Part shown: in pieces, positions 1 through 9,537 of the stretch
Position numbering within the stretch: position 1 is the first letter of the stretch
How the letters are laid out: every line of letters starts with the position of its first letter
Source: Flavobacterium sp. K5-23
GTDB taxonomy: Bacteria > Bacteroidota > Bacteroidia > Flavobacteriales > Flavobacteriaceae
Assembly: GCF_023278045.1 (NCBI RefSeq)
Contig: NZ_CP056783.1
Coordinates: 310,001 to 374,000 of the forward strand
Length of the DNA stretch: 64,000 bases
Direction of reading: 5' to 3'
Program-made: the position numbers and the translations under genes
Notes under the pieces: model-generated
What the model was told of the DNA's origin: nothing
The model's database searches: none
Seen by the model: the letters and a program-made list of their open reading frames with translations, nothing else

Positions 1-1389
1 AATCCCTGTTCGTTGCGACTCTCTTGACTCAATTCCTTCTAAATAATCTTTACCCGAAGTTGAAATTGCGCGCAATTCATCTAATTCTTCATTGACCCCT
101 TTAGCAATTGCATTCCCTTTGGAAATAGCAACTGGAGCGTCTTGATTTAAAGTGGCTTTAATCTTCTCACGCAATAAATCACAACTATGCAAACTATCTC
201 CAATAATCTTTACCGCTTCTTGCGGGCTCTCTAAAGCCAATGCTTTTATAGGAATGATAGCGTCTAGAGATTCTTTTAGGTAAATCACTTCTCTAGGAGA
301 AACTTTTCCCGCAGCGATTTTGGAAATCAGTCGCTCTAAATCGGAAATTTGCTTGATCTGATTTTGCATGCGCTTTAAAACCTCCTGGTTTTCTTTCAAA
401 TAAGAAACAACCTGATGACGGCCTTGTATTTTAGCACAATCTTTTAGCGGCAAGGCTAACCAACGTTTTAACAAACGACCACCCATTGGCGAAAGCGTTC
501 TATCAATAACATCCAGAAGAGTTACCGCATTAGGGTTATAACTATGATATAATTCGAGATTCCGAATCGTAAAGCGATCCATCCAAACATATGCGTTTTC
601 AGCAATACGCTGAATTGAAGTTATGTGCTGTACCTTATTGTGCTGTGTTTCGGATAAATAATATAAAATAGCTCCCGAGGCAATAATCCCCTCTTTCAAC
701 TCTTCGATACCAAAACCTTTTAAGGAAACAGTTTTAAAGTGCTTCGTTAAAATATCGAATGCATAATCTTCCTTATATATCCAATCTTCTAAATAAAAGC
801 TATGGTAGTCGTCCCCGAAATTTTCTCGGAACTCGTTTTTATTATTCTTTTGAATTAAAACTTCACTTGGGCTAAAATTTTGAAGCAACTTATCAATATA
901 CTCGGCATTCCCTTGAGCAGTAAGAAACTCCCCAGTTGATACATCCAAAAAAGAAATACCAATTGATTTATTAGCAAAATATACCGATGCTAAAAAATTA
1001 TTTGTTTTAGAATTCAACACCTCATCGTTCATAGAAACACCCGGCGTCACTAACTCAGTTACCCCACGCTTGACAATTGTCTTAGTCATTTTTGGGTCTT
1101 CAAGTTGGTCACAAATCGCTACACGAAGTCCAGCTTTAACCAGTTTAGGCAAGTACGTATTTATAGAATGATGTGGGAAACCAGCTAAGGCTGTTTCAGT
1201 CTCAGAGCCTGCTCCACGTTTAGTTAAGGTAATTCCAAGAATTTTAGAAGCCCTAACTGCATCATCTCCAAATGTTTCATAAAAATCACCCACACGAAAC
1301 AACAAACAAGCATCAGGATATTTCCTTTTGATTTCGTTATACTGCTTCATTAATGGTGTTTCCTTTACTACTTTGTCTTTAGCTGCCAA
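1..1389 (-). CDS. mutS: DNA mismatch repair protein MutS (N-terminal part, runs off window)
   Basis: Recognises mismatched or looped DNA and starts mismatch repair with MutL. The visible 463 codons cover the N-terminal mismatch-recognition domain and the connector and core regions. The mismatch-binding motif is visible as GDFYETFGDDA near residue 30, and the family stretch GFPHHSINTYLPKL follows. The ATPase half lies beyond position 1. The frame opens with AAKDKVVKETPLMKQY, and the only start codon that includes this conserved leader is TTG at 1387-1389. An internal ATG at 1348-1350 would remove 13 residues. A 162-bp spacer separates it from the divergently transcribed DUF1573 gene. Identification is very secure; the TTG start is an inference from similarity to other flavobacterial MutS proteins that I remember. 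Confidence 0.95.
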   Translation of the reverse strand, partial: MAAKDKVVKETPLMKQYNEIKRKYPDACLLFRVGDFYETFGDDAVRASKILGITLTKRGAGSETETALAGFPHHSINTYLPKLVKAGLRVAICDQLEDPKMTKTIVKRGVTELVTPGVSMNDEVLNSKTNNFLASVYFANKSIGISFLDVSTGEFLTAQGNAEYIDKLLQNFSPSEVLIQKNNKNEFRENFGDDYHSFYLEDWIYKEDYAFDILTKHFKTVSLKGFGIEELKEGIIASGAILYYLSETQHNKVQHITSIQRIAENAYVWMDRFTIRNLELYHSYNPNAVTLLDVIDRTLSPMGGRLLKRWLALPLKDCAKIQGRHQVVSYLKENQEVLKRMQNQIKQISDLERLISKIAAGKVSPREVIYLKESLDAIIPIKALALESPQEAVKIIGDSLHSCDLLREKIKATLNQDAPVAISKGNAIAKGVNEELDELRAISTSGKDYLEGIESRESQRTGI

Positions 1390-1517
1390 TTTAATTGTGG
1401 TTTTTAGATGTGAAAAATATCAGCGAATTTAAATATTTAATAATGGAAAAGTAAACTCTAAAAAAAAAATTAAAAAAATTTTATGCAAAAATTTAGATGT
1501 AATTTCAATATTTTCTA

Positions 1518-1525
1518 TAAATTTG
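1518..1525 (+). promoter_or_regulatory. Bacteroidota-type -7 box upstream of the DUF1573 gene
   Basis: TAAATTTG matches the TAnnTTTG consensus of Bacteroidota sigma factors. It lies 26 bases before the ATG at 1552. No clear TTTG -33 element is seen, so this rests on one box and its position. Confidence 0.5.
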
Positions 1526-1551
1526 TTATTAATTAATAAAAAAAGACTGAA

Positions 1552-1998
1552 ATGAAAAAAATATTTTTACTAGCGATGCTTACTGTTTTAGGAGTTACAA
1601 CTTCTAATGCTCAAGAGACTACCAAAAAAATAAAAGCTGTTAAAGCTAAAGTTGCAAGAGTAGATGGCGCAGGAATGGTTTTTGCTTCAGAAACTATTGA
1701 TTACGGAACAGTTGCTTACAATTCTGACGGAAAACGTGAGTTTGTTTTCACAAACAACGGAACCAAGCCTTTAATTATCACAAATGCACAAGGATCTTGT
1801 GGATGTACAGTTCCTACTTACCCTAAAGAACCAATTGCTCCAGGAGCAAAAGGTGTTATTGGAGTAAAATATGACACTTCAAGAGCAGGACAAGCTTTTA
1901 CAAAAACAGTGACTTTGACTACAAATGCAGTAGATGAGCCAACAAAAACCCTTACTATTAAAGGAAATGTATTGGCTGCTGATGGTTCAAAAAGCTAA
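1552..1998 (+). CDS. DUF1573 domain exported protein
   Basis: A 148-residue exported protein of unknown biochemical role. Residues 1-20 form a signal peptide ending in SNAQ. The rest is one DUF1573 immunoglobulin-like beta-sandwich: DYGTVAYNSDGKREFVFTNNGTKPL around 50-75, the signature SCGCTVPTYPKEPI around 82-95, and GVKYDTSRAGQ around 105-115. This family is common in Bacteroidota envelopes and is often found in surface-associated proteins. The gene is monocistronic, with a -7 box upstream and an intrinsic terminator starting about 20 bases after the stop. It is upstream of, but separated by that terminator from, the methyltransferase gene. The family call is secure; the function is not known. 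Confidence 0.88.
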   Translation: MKKIFLLAMLTVLGVTTSNAQETTKKIKAVKAKVARVDGAGMVFASETIDYGTVAYNSDGKREFVFTNNGTKPLIITNAQGSCGCTVPTYPKEPIAPGAKGVIGVKYDTSRAGQAFTKTVTLTTNAVDEPTKTLTIKGNVLAADGSKS

Positions 1999-2016
1999 AT
2001 ATCTTTTAAATATCTC

Positions 2017-2051
2017 AAAAAAAGCTTCCTTAATTCCGGAAGCTTTTTTTT
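2017..2051 (+). terminator. Intrinsic terminator of the DUF1573 gene
   Basis: A stem AAAGCTTCC / GGAAGCTTT with an 8-base loop is followed by a run of T. The upstream A-run also pairs, extending the stem. Confidence 0.85.
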
Positions 2052-2075
2052 ATTACATCAAACCCATATCAAAGA

Positions 2076-2603
2076 ATGAGAAAATTAGAAAACAGCGAAC
2101 TTGAAAGAAAATCTATTGAAGATTTCAAAAAATCAGAAAAAACTCCTGTTATTTTAGTATTGGATGATGTTCGCAGTTTACACAACATTGGTTCTGTATT
2201 TAGAACTGCCGATGCTTTTTTAATTGAAAAAATATATCTGTGTGGTATAACGGCAACTCCTCCAAACAAAGAAATTAATAAAACAGCCCTTGGAGCTACC
2301 GAAACTGTCACTTGGGAATACAATAAAAATGTTCTTGAAGTCATCGAAAACTTAAAGAAGGACAATGTGACTACACTTGCAATTGAGCAGGTGGAAAGCG
2401 CAATTTTTTTACAAGATTTTAAAGTTGAAAAAGGATCTAAGTATGCATTAGTTTTCGGGAATGAAGTTTATGGTGTGTCTCAAGAAGCTGTGGCTCTATG
2501 TGACGGTTGCATCGAAATCCCTCAATTAGGGACGAAACATTCACTTAACATATCAGTAAGTGCCGGAATTGTAATTTGGGACTTTTTCAAGAAAATGATA
2601 TAA
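2076..2603 (+). CDS. TrmH/SpoU-family RNA 2'-O-ribose methyltransferase
   Basis: A SPOUT-class enzyme that transfers a methyl group from S-adenosylmethionine to a ribose 2'-OH of tRNA or rRNA. At 175 residues it is the compact type with only the SPOUT domain. All three family motifs are present: motif 1 LDDVRSLHNIGSVFRTADAF near residues 29-48 with the catalytic Arg, motif 2 FGNEVYGVS near 126-134, and motif 3 IPQLGTKHSLNISVSAGI near 147-164, which forms the trefoil knot. There is no extra N-terminal RNA-binding domain, so the exact RNA target cannot be told from sequence. It starts at an ATG about 25 bases after the preceding terminator. The family is secure; a TrmL-like role is only a possibility. 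Confidence 0.9.
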   Translation: MRKLENSELERKSIEDFKKSEKTPVILVLDDVRSLHNIGSVFRTADAFLIEKIYLCGITATPPNKEINKTALGATETVTWEYNKNVLEVIENLKKDNVTTLAIEQVESAIFLQDFKVEKGSKYALVFGNEVYGVSQEAVALCDGCIEIPQLGTKHSLNISVSAGIVIWDFFKKMI

Positions 2604-2616
2604 TACTACTATGATT

Positions 2617-2668
2617 TACGATAATTGCACCAAATTCAACTTTGTGTAATTATCGTATTTTCTTTTTT
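2617..2668 (+). terminator. Inverted repeat and T-rich tail after the methyltransferase gene
   Basis: The arms TACGATAATTGCAC and GTGTAATTATCGTA pair with one mismatch around a 13-base loop and are followed by TTTTCTTTTTT on the plus strand. The right arm overlaps the last codons of the convergent folK-dNK gene. Confidence 0.6.
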
Positions 2669-3783
2669 ATTTCTTCCAAAACAAAGACATAATCCTCCTG
2701 GTTTTTTACAAAATCCTTATCGGATACATCTATTATCAAAACATTCAGCTCCGTTTGTGATTTAATATAATCAAGATAGCCACTATTGATTTTATTCAAG
2801 TATTCAGCTGGTATTTCCTGCTCATAGCTTCTTCCTCTTTTTTTAATATTTTGAAGTAATCGTTCTGAATTTTGATATAAGTATATGTACAAATCCGGTT
2901 TTGGCATTTCTCTATAAATGATATCAAACAGATTGCGATATAGGCGGTACTCATCTTCAGCAAGTGTGATTTTGGCAAAAATCAAAGACTTGAAAATATG
3001 ATAATCGGCAACGAGAAAGTCTTTAAACAAGTCAAATTGTGCTAAATCATCTGATAATTGCTGGTACCTATCAGCCAAGAATGACATCTCAAGAGGAAAC
3101 GCATAACGGTTTTGATCTTTATAAAATTTAGGGAGAAATGGATTGTCAGCAAATCGTTCCAATACTGTCTTAGCATTAAAATCTTCCGCAATCTTTGTCG
3201 TCAAGGTTGTTTTCCCTGCTCCAATATTTCCTTCAAAAGCGATGTAATTAAATTGTTCAAGGGAAATGTCCTGTAACGGACTTCTCAATTCCTGAACAAC
3301 AGTACATACACTAAGATCTGGAGTAACTTGAAGTAATTCCGGAATTGATTTTTTAAAAATTGGGTGTTCCCAATCCATATTTAAATCTTGAAATGGCATT
3401 AATACAAATTTTCGATCTTGCATTAATGGATGCGGAATCTGAAGTTTTTCAGTTTCTATAATCTGATTGTCATACGCGATTAAATCAATATCAATAATAC
3501 GGGATTGATATCCTTGTTCAGCACTTCTTAATCGCCCTAATTTTTTTTCAATCTTTAAAACCTGACTTAGAATTTTATGTGCCGTGCTATAGGTATGTAA
3601 AACCAAAGCGCAATTATAGAAAGCATCACTTTCAAATCCCCAGGATGGCGTTTCATATAATTTAGAAACTTTGATAACTGTCCCTATTTCCAGATGTATT
3701 AATTCTATACATCGCTCCACATTTTCAAGGCGATTGCCCTGATTACTGCCTATAGATAAAACGACCTGATGTTGTACTTTCAT
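2650..3783 (-). CDS. folK: Fusion of HPPK (FolK) and deoxynucleoside kinase
   Basis: A 377-residue two-domain enzyme. Residues 1-160 are 6-hydroxymethyl-7,8-dihydropterin pyrophosphokinase of folate synthesis: SIGSNQGNR at the start, the SWGFESDAFYN segment, RIIDIDLIAYD near 95-105 and HPLMQDRKFVLMPF near 118-131. Residues 180-377 are a deoxynucleoside kinase of the dAdo/dGuo kinase type, with Walker A GNIGAGKT near 185-192, LERFADNPFLPKFY, and the lid RGRSYEQEI. The domains join through a short linker in the same frame, with no internal stop. I chose ATG 3783 over a GTG nine bases upstream, because MKVQHQVVLSIGSN is the natural HPPK start. It is divergent from sppA. The fusion is known in Bacteroidota; its benefit is unclear. 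Confidence 0.93.
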   Translation of the reverse strand: MKVQHQVVLSIGSNQGNRLENVERCIELIHLEIGTVIKVSKLYETPSWGFESDAFYNCALVLHTYSTAHKILSQVLKIEKKLGRLRSAEQGYQSRIIDIDLIAYDNQIIETEKLQIPHPLMQDRKFVLMPFQDLNMDWEHPIFKKSIPELLQVTPDLSVCTVVQELRSPLQDISLEQFNYIAFEGNIGAGKTTLTTKIAEDFNAKTVLERFADNPFLPKFYKDQNRYAFPLEMSFLADRYQQLSDDLAQFDLFKDFLVADYHIFKSLIFAKITLAEDEYRLYRNLFDIIYREMPKPDLYIYLYQNSERLLQNIKKRGRSYEQEIPAEYLNKINSGYLDYIKSQTELNVLIIDVSDKDFVKNQEDYVFVLEEIKKKIR

Positions 3784-3823
3784 ATTAAGCACAAATTAAC
3801 TAAAAGAATTTTAGATTTAGCAA

Positions 3824-3831
3824 TATATTTG
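3824..3831 (+). promoter_or_regulatory. -7 box of sppA
   Basis: TATATTTG matches TAnnTTTG and lies 90 bases before the sppA ATG, in the spacer shared with the divergent folK-dNK gene. Confidence 0.45.
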
Positions 3832-3920
3832 CACTGAGTATTAAAAATAATATCCAATTATTTAAACTAAAAACTGTAACATTTCCAGCAATTGTGCTAC
3901 TTATTAATAAAATAAATTTT

Positions 3921-5681
3921 ATGAACTTTCTTCGAAATGTAATGTCAACCATCATTGGTATATTTGTCTTCTTTATGTTATTCTTTTTTGGGATAATCTT
4001 AATTGCCACTATTTTTGGCGGAGAACCAGAAGCTGTTGAAGTAAAAAGCGATTCGGTAATCGAATTAAACTTAGACAAAATAACAAATGACTATGCTGGA
4101 AAATACAAAGACCCTTGGGTAACTTTTTTTTCTGATAAAAAAAGCATCGGGCTAACGGATATAATCAATGCAATTGATGAAGCCAAAAATGATGATAACA
4201 TAAAAGGAATTTCTATGTTAAACAGCCAGTCTTCGTTAGGAATGGCACAAAGTAAAGCTTTAAGAGATGCGTTAATCGATTTTAAAAAATCAGGGAAATT
4301 TGTTATGGCTTATGCCAATTCTTATTCTCAAAAAGAATATTATTTAAACTCAGTTGCAAGCCCTATATACATAAACCCATCAGGAGAAATGGATTTCAAA
4401 GGACTTTCGTCTGAAATTATGTTTTTCAAAGACCTACAAGAAAAAACAGGTGTCAAAATGGAAGTAATACGTCATGGAAAATACAAAAGTGCCGTAGAAC
4501 CTTTTCTTGAAAACAAGATGAGTGATGCTAATAGAGAACAAATTACAGCTCTTTTAAACTCAGTATGGAGCTCAACTGCTTACGACATTTCAAAAAGCAG
4601 AAAAATTTCGATTGAAAAGCTTAACGAAATTGCAAATGGATTATTAGCTCGTACTCCTGCTATGGCCAAAGAACAAAAACTTGTTGACATAATAGCCTAC
4701 GAAGATATTTATCATGATGCTATTAAAAAGGCATTAAAAGTAACTAAAGACAAGGACTATAATAAAGTTTCAATCTTAGAATATGCTAAAAAGATAGCAA
4801 CGACTTCTTCTATATCTGATGCTAAAGACGAAATTGCAATTATTTACGCACAGGGAGAAATACAAAGCGGTGAAGGAGATGTAAATATCATTGGTGAAGG
4901 TTCGATGCGTCGTTCTTTACAAGAAGCAAGAAAAAGCAAAAACATAAAAGCCATTGTACTTCGTATAGATAGCCCAGGTGGAAGCGCTTTGACTTCAGAT
5001 TTAATTTGGAGAGAAATTGAATTGACTAAAAAAGTAAAACCAATTGTAGTGTCAATGGGTAATTACGCTGCGTCAGGTGGGTATTACATTGCTTGTAATG
5101 CTAACACAATTTTTGCTGAGAAAAACACAATAACAGGTTCTATTGGAGTGTTTGGAATATTGCCTAACTTCAGTCAGTTGGCTACAAAAATAGGCATCCA
5201 CACTGAACAAGTAAGAACACATGAAAACGCATCTAGATACAGTCCGTTTGTTCCTTTAGACCCTAAATTTAAAGAAGTAACCCAAGAAAGTGTAGAGAAC
5301 GTTTACAACACTTTTGTATCTCATGTTGCTCAAGGAAGAAAAATGACTTTTGCCCAAGTTGATGCAATCGCTCAAGGTAGAGTTTGGGCAGGATCTGAAG
5401 CAGTGAAAAATGGTCTTGTGGATAAAATTGGAGGTTTGGATGATGCAATTCGTGAAGCGGCTAAATTATCAAAAACTAAAAAATACAGCACAAAAAACTT
5501 TCCTGAATACGAAAAAAACTTCGATGATTTGTTTGCTAACCTTCCTTTTGCAAAATCGAAAGAGGCTTTTATAAAAGAAGAAATAGGACTGGAGAACTAT
5601 AACATTATGCAACAAATTAAAAAAACACAGAATCAAAAAGGGATGCTAATGTTGATGCCATACGAGATTACAATTAAATAA
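3921..5681 (+). CDS. sppA: Signal peptide peptidase SppA, 67K long form
   Basis: A membrane-anchored serine protease that degrades cleaved signal peptides. The 586-residue length matches the long SppA form with two ClpP-like domains in tandem. One N-terminal transmembrane segment spans about residues 8-32. The catalytic Lys is in YKSAVEPF near 189, in the first domain, and the catalytic Ser is in NYAASGGYY near 385, in the second; together they form the known Ser-Lys dyad. IDSPGGSALTSD near 349-360 and the TGSIGVFG segment are also typical. I prefer ATG 3921 to the GTG 27 bases upstream, because it starts at the usual MNFLRNV anchor sequence. An intrinsic terminator follows. The identification is secure. 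Confidence 0.95.
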   Translation: MNFLRNVMSTIIGIFVFFMLFFFGIILIATIFGGEPEAVEVKSDSVIELNLDKITNDYAGKYKDPWVTFFSDKKSIGLTDIINAIDEAKNDDNIKGISMLNSQSSLGMAQSKALRDALIDFKKSGKFVMAYANSYSQKEYYLNSVASPIYINPSGEMDFKGLSSEIMFFKDLQEKTGVKMEVIRHGKYKSAVEPFLENKMSDANREQITALLNSVWSSTAYDISKSRKISIEKLNEIANGLLARTPAMAKEQKLVDIIAYEDIYHDAIKKALKVTKDKDYNKVSILEYAKKIATTSSISDAKDEIAIIYAQGEIQSGEGDVNIIGEGSMRRSLQEARKSKNIKAIVLRIDSPGGSALTSDLIWREIELTKKVKPIVVSMGNYAASGGYYIACNANTIFAEKNTITGSIGVFGILPNFSQLATKIGIHTEQVRTHENASRYSPFVPLDPKFKEVTQESVENVYNTFVSHVAQGRKMTFAQVDAIAQGRVWAGSEAVKNGLVDKIGGLDDAIREAAKLSKTKKYSTKNFPEYEKNFDDLFANLPFAKSKEAFIKEEIGLENYNIMQQIKKTQNQKGMLMLMPYEITIK

Positions 5682-5698
5682 TTTCACGTAGCTACTTG

Positions 5699-5737
5699 AA
5701 AATCCGTTTTAGTTCATTCTAAAACGGATTTTTTTAT
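5699..5737 (+). terminator. Intrinsic terminator of sppA
   Basis: The arms AAAATCCGTTTTAG and CTAAAACGGATTTT form a perfect 14-bp stem with a 6-base loop, followed by T residues. Confidence 0.9.
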
Positions 5738-5831
5738 TACCCAAACTTTGAGATTCTGTAAGATAAACATTAATTTTACAAAAAATAAGGCAAGGTATTT
5801 GCTTTTATAAAACAAACTTAAAAATCGTAAT

Positions 5832-8471
5832 ATGCTAAAGAAAATTTTAAAAATATCTGGAATTATAATTCTTCTGCTAACCTTGAGTTTATTTGCTATC
5901 CCTTATTTTTTTAAAGACCAAATAAAAGCCAAAATCGCTAGCGCCATAAATGACAAAGTAGATGCTAAAGTCTCATTTGCAGATGTTGACCTGAGTTTAT
6001 TTAAAAACTTCCCCAATGCCACTGTTATTTTAGACAGTTTAGTTATCATCAACAAAGCACCATTTGAGGGAGACACTTTAATTTCATTAGGAGAACTGAA
6101 TTTAAAAATGTCTATCAAGGAACTTTTTAAAGACAAAAACGAATCGATAAACATTCAAGGAATAACTTCAAAAAACGGTTTAATAAATATCATCTTTAAT
6201 AAAGACGGAATTGGAAACTATGATATTGCTTTGAAAGACAACGCTAAAAAAGGCGATTCTAAAAGTGACCCGCTAGCATTAAACATTCAGGGCTACAAAA
6301 TTGATAATTTCAAGTTCAAGTATTTTGACGAAGTATCCAAAATAAAAATGGTGATTGACAGCATAAATCACGAAGGGACTGGTGACTTTGCTGCTCAAAA
6401 ACTGGATTTAGTTACTAAATCCACTGCCAAGGTTTCTCTTTACATGGATAAAGTCAATTATATGAATAAGGTACCGTTAACTTTAGATGCCGTTCTAGGA
6501 ATAGATTTAGACAAAAGCAAATACACTTTCAAAGAAAACAAAGCACTTGTCAATCAATTGCCTTTAGAATTTGACGGATTTATTCAACTTGTAGATGCTG
6601 GGCAAGAATATGATTTGAAATTTAAAACGCCAACATCCTCCTTCAAAAATTTCTTGGGAATAATCCCTGCCGCATATGCATCAAGTTTAGACAATGTAAA
6701 AACTACTGGTGATTTCACTGTTGCAGGTTTTGCCAAAGGACTCTATTCAGATTCAACAGTTCCTAAATTCAATGTTAAAATAGCTTCAAATAATGCTTCT
6801 TTTCAATATCCTGACTTACCAAAAAAAGTGCAAAATATTGTAATTGACACTAAGATAATCAACGAAACGGGGATTTTAAATGACACTTACGTGAATTTAG
6901 ACAAACTGTCTTTCAAGATCGATCAGGATGTTTTTAATGCTAAAGCAAATATTAGAAACATCACTCAAAATGCAATAGTGGACGCGGCACTAAAAGGAAC
7001 AATCAATCTTGCGAATTTATCTAAAGCGTACCCAATAAAATTAGAAAAACCTTTATCAGGGATTTTAAAAGCGGATGTTGTAACCAAATTTGATATGGCT
7101 TCAGTAGAAAAAAGTCAGTATCAAAACATCAACAATGCAGGAACAATGAGCTTATCTGGTTTTAACTATACGGATGAGAATGGAAAAGGAATGAACATAA
7201 GTAATGCTCTTGTACAGTTTAATCCAAGTATCGTAAACCTAAAAGAATTTAAAGCGACAACTGGTAAAAGCGACATTAATGTAACTGGTGTTTTAGAAAA
7301 TTTCTACGGTTTTATTTTTAAAAACCAAAATCTGAAAGGGAATTTCAATTTGAATTCGAATCAAATTGCTGTTAGTGATTTTATGACTCCTGAAAAAAGC
7401 TCCACTACAGAAACTAAAAAAGCAGAAGCGATGAAAATCCCTGCTTTCTTAGATTGTACGCTTACAGCAAACGTAAATACTGTTTTATATGATAATTTGA
7501 CTTTGAGAGAAGTCTCCGGAAAATTAATCGTTAAAGACGAAAAACTAACAATGGAGAATGTAAAAACATCCATATTTGGCGGTACAATTGGGTTAAATGG
7601 TGCTGTTTCCACTAAAGGAAAAACGCCAACATTTGATATGAATTTAGGCCTAAATCAAGTAGACATTGCGCAATCTTTCACGCAACTGGATATGCTAAAA
7701 AAGATTGCTCCTATTGCCGGAATTATCAATGGAAAATTAAATTCAACCATAAAACTGAACGGGAATTTGAATGAAAACACTATGAGTCCTGATTTAAAGA
7801 CCATAACAGGTGATTTATTAGGGCAGTTACTATCAACAACTGTAAACTCCAGTAACTCTACTTTATTGACGGCATTGACATCAAATATTAAATTTTTAGA
7901 TTTAAATAAAATCAATTTTAATGACTTGAAAGCGGCAATTACATTTAAAGATGGAAAAGTAAACATAAAACCATTCGACATTAAATACCAAGACATCAAA
8001 GCAACTGTTGGCGGATCTCACGGCTTTGATCAAAATATGAACTACAACATTAAATTTGATGTCCCTGCAAAATATTTAGGAACAGAAGCGAATGAACTTA
8101 TTGCTAAGTTATCCCCAGCTGATGCGGCTAAAATGGAAAGTATTCCAATAAACGCAATTCTTACTGGTAATTTTAGTAACCCGAAAATTACCACAGATAT
8201 AAAAGGAGCGGTAACTAACTTGACGAATCAATTAGTACAACAGCAAAAAGAAAGATTAGTAAAACAAGGAACATCCGCTTTAACTGATTTAATCAATAAA
8301 AACAAGAAAGCTGGAGACACTACAAAAACAGTTGTTCCAACTACTAAAGAGGAAGTGAAACAAGAAATTAAAACTAAAGCTACTGAACAAGTAAAAACAA
8401 AAGCCGACGATTTAATCAAAGGCTTGTTTAACAAAAAGAAAAAAGTAGTAGATACAACCAAGGTTAATTAA
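5832..8471 (+). CDS. AsmA-like (DUF748-type) envelope protein
   Basis: An 879-residue protein of the AsmA superfamily, whose members are thought to bridge inner and outer membranes and carry lipids. Residues 5-25 form an uncleaved transmembrane anchor (ILKISGIIILLLTLSLFAIPYFF), followed by the typical AsmA start FKDQIKAKIASAIN. The body is built from repeated beta-strand units suited to a long groove. GSHGFDQNMNYNIKFDVPAKYLG near residues 725-745 is the recognisable C-terminal AsmA motif. The last 60 residues are Lys/Thr-rich and charged, an odd low-complexity tail. It is monogenic, ending at a terminator shared with the convergent DUF2797 gene. The superfamily is secure; the substrate is unknown. 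Confidence 0.87.
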   Translation: MLKKILKISGIIILLLTLSLFAIPYFFKDQIKAKIASAINDKVDAKVSFADVDLSLFKNFPNATVILDSLVIINKAPFEGDTLISLGELNLKMSIKELFKDKNESINIQGITSKNGLINIIFNKDGIGNYDIALKDNAKKGDSKSDPLALNIQGYKIDNFKFKYFDEVSKIKMVIDSINHEGTGDFAAQKLDLVTKSTAKVSLYMDKVNYMNKVPLTLDAVLGIDLDKSKYTFKENKALVNQLPLEFDGFIQLVDAGQEYDLKFKTPTSSFKNFLGIIPAAYASSLDNVKTTGDFTVAGFAKGLYSDSTVPKFNVKIASNNASFQYPDLPKKVQNIVIDTKIINETGILNDTYVNLDKLSFKIDQDVFNAKANIRNITQNAIVDAALKGTINLANLSKAYPIKLEKPLSGILKADVVTKFDMASVEKSQYQNINNAGTMSLSGFNYTDENGKGMNISNALVQFNPSIVNLKEFKATTGKSDINVTGVLENFYGFIFKNQNLKGNFNLNSNQIAVSDFMTPEKSSTTETKKAEAMKIPAFLDCTLTANVNTVLYDNLTLREVSGKLIVKDEKLTMENVKTSIFGGTIGLNGAVSTKGKTPTFDMNLGLNQVDIAQSFTQLDMLKKIAPIAGIINGKLNSTIKLNGNLNENTMSPDLKTITGDLLGQLLSTTVNSSNSTLLTALTSNIKFLDLNKINFNDLKAAITFKDGKVNIKPFDIKYQDIKATVGGSHGFDQNMNYNIKFDVPAKYLGTEANELIAKLSPADAAKMESIPINAILTGNFSNPKITTDIKGAVTNLTNQLVQQQKERLVKQGTSALTDLINKNKKAGDTTKTVVPTTKEEVKQEIKTKATEQVKTKADDLIKGLFNKKKKVVDTTKVN

Positions 8472-8490
8472 TCAAAAAACTAATTATATT

Positions 8491-8529
8491 AAAAAAAGGG
8501 AATCTCATTATGTTGAGATTCCCTTTTTT
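8491..8529. terminator. Bidirectional terminator between AsmA-like and DUF2797 genes
   Basis: AAAAAAAGGGAATCTCA pairs with TGAGATTCCCTTTTTT around a TTATGT loop. T-runs in both orientations suit two convergent genes. Confidence 0.9.
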
Positions 8530-8560
8530 GATTTTATTTCTTATTGTATATATACTATTA

Positions 8561-9355
8561 CTATACTGAAATCTTTACTATATACCCTTCAGAACCTCGA
8601 ATGTTAAAAACGGTGCCGTCTTCAAATAATAGATATTGCCCTTTTATTCCAGACAATTTCCCTTGAAAATTAGGTGTTTTATCTAAATTAAGACTATTCA
8701 CTTTTACAGGATATTCGAGGACCGGGAAATGCATTTGATATAAATCATTTTTTTCTGAAAAGAAATACTCCTTAACTTCTGCTGGAATAAGACTCTCAAG
8801 CTTTAAACGTTCTGCAATTAAGTCAACGTGTTCCACATTGTTAGTTAACATCTTACGCCAATTCGTTTTATCAGCATAATGATTTTTAAGTGCGACCTCA
8901 GTAATTCCTGCTAAATAACGATTTGGCACTTCAACTATAGCAATAGCTTCATTCGCCCCTTGATCAATCCATCTTGTAGGAACTTGAGTTTTACGTGTTA
9001 CCCCTACTTTCACTTCACTTGACAAGGCCAAATAAACAATATGAGGTTGCAATTGTACTTTTTCCTCATAAGCTAGATCTCTATCTTCAATCCCAAGATG
9101 TGCCGTGCTCAACTCTGGTTTCATAATCCAGTCACCAACCGAAGCACTAGAATAAAAACAATCGTAACAGCATCCCTGACGGAATATTTTTTTCTTCTTT
9201 TTACAATTCAAACATTGGTATCCTTCAAAATTAATTTCGATAGACTTATTAAACAATTGATTCACATTGAGAAAACTATTCTCAAAAACCAAATAGTACT
9301 GGATTGGGTCTCCAAATTCAGTTTGCATTTTTGTAAGTACACCTTCGTAAGTCAT
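8561..9355 (-). CDS. DUF2797 domain protein
   Basis: A 264-residue protein of the DUF2797 family, with no established function. Near residues 47-66 there is a zinc-ribbon-like cluster CLNCKKKKKIFRQGCCYDCF. It is followed by HIVYLALSSEVKVGVTRKTQVPTRWIDQGA, which resembles the start of a GIY-YIG-type fold (short beta strands, then VGVT and a basic helix). The cluster and basic surface fit nucleic-acid binding, but no catalytic activity can be read from the sequence. It stands alone, with a 182-bp spacer to the divergent GH3 gene. Family call is good; a nuclease role is only a guess. Confidence 0.8.
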   Translation of the reverse strand: MTYEGVLTKMQTEFGDPIQYYLVFENSFLNVNQLFNKSIEINFEGYQCLNCKKKKKIFRQGCCYDCFYSSASVGDWIMKPELSTAHLGIEDRDLAYEEKVQLQPHIVYLALSSEVKVGVTRKTQVPTRWIDQGANEAIAIVEVPNRYLAGITEVALKNHYADKTNWRKMLTNNVEHVDLIAERLKLESLIPAEVKEYFFSEKNDLYQMHFPVLEYPVKVNSLNLDKTPNFQGKLSGIKGQYLLFEDGTVFNIRGSEGYIVKISV

Positions 9356-9537
9356 TTGAATATAAGATTTAAAATAAACGGCATTGATTAAAGTCCGCTA
9401 GGTTAGAATTTTAATTTTAAATAGGACTTCATCTCAGAAAAAATACTATTTTTGGTTTAATTGCAAAGTTACCATTTGAAAACTGATATTCAAATTCAAA
9501 AGCGTAAATCTAATATTGTAAATCATAAATTCATATA

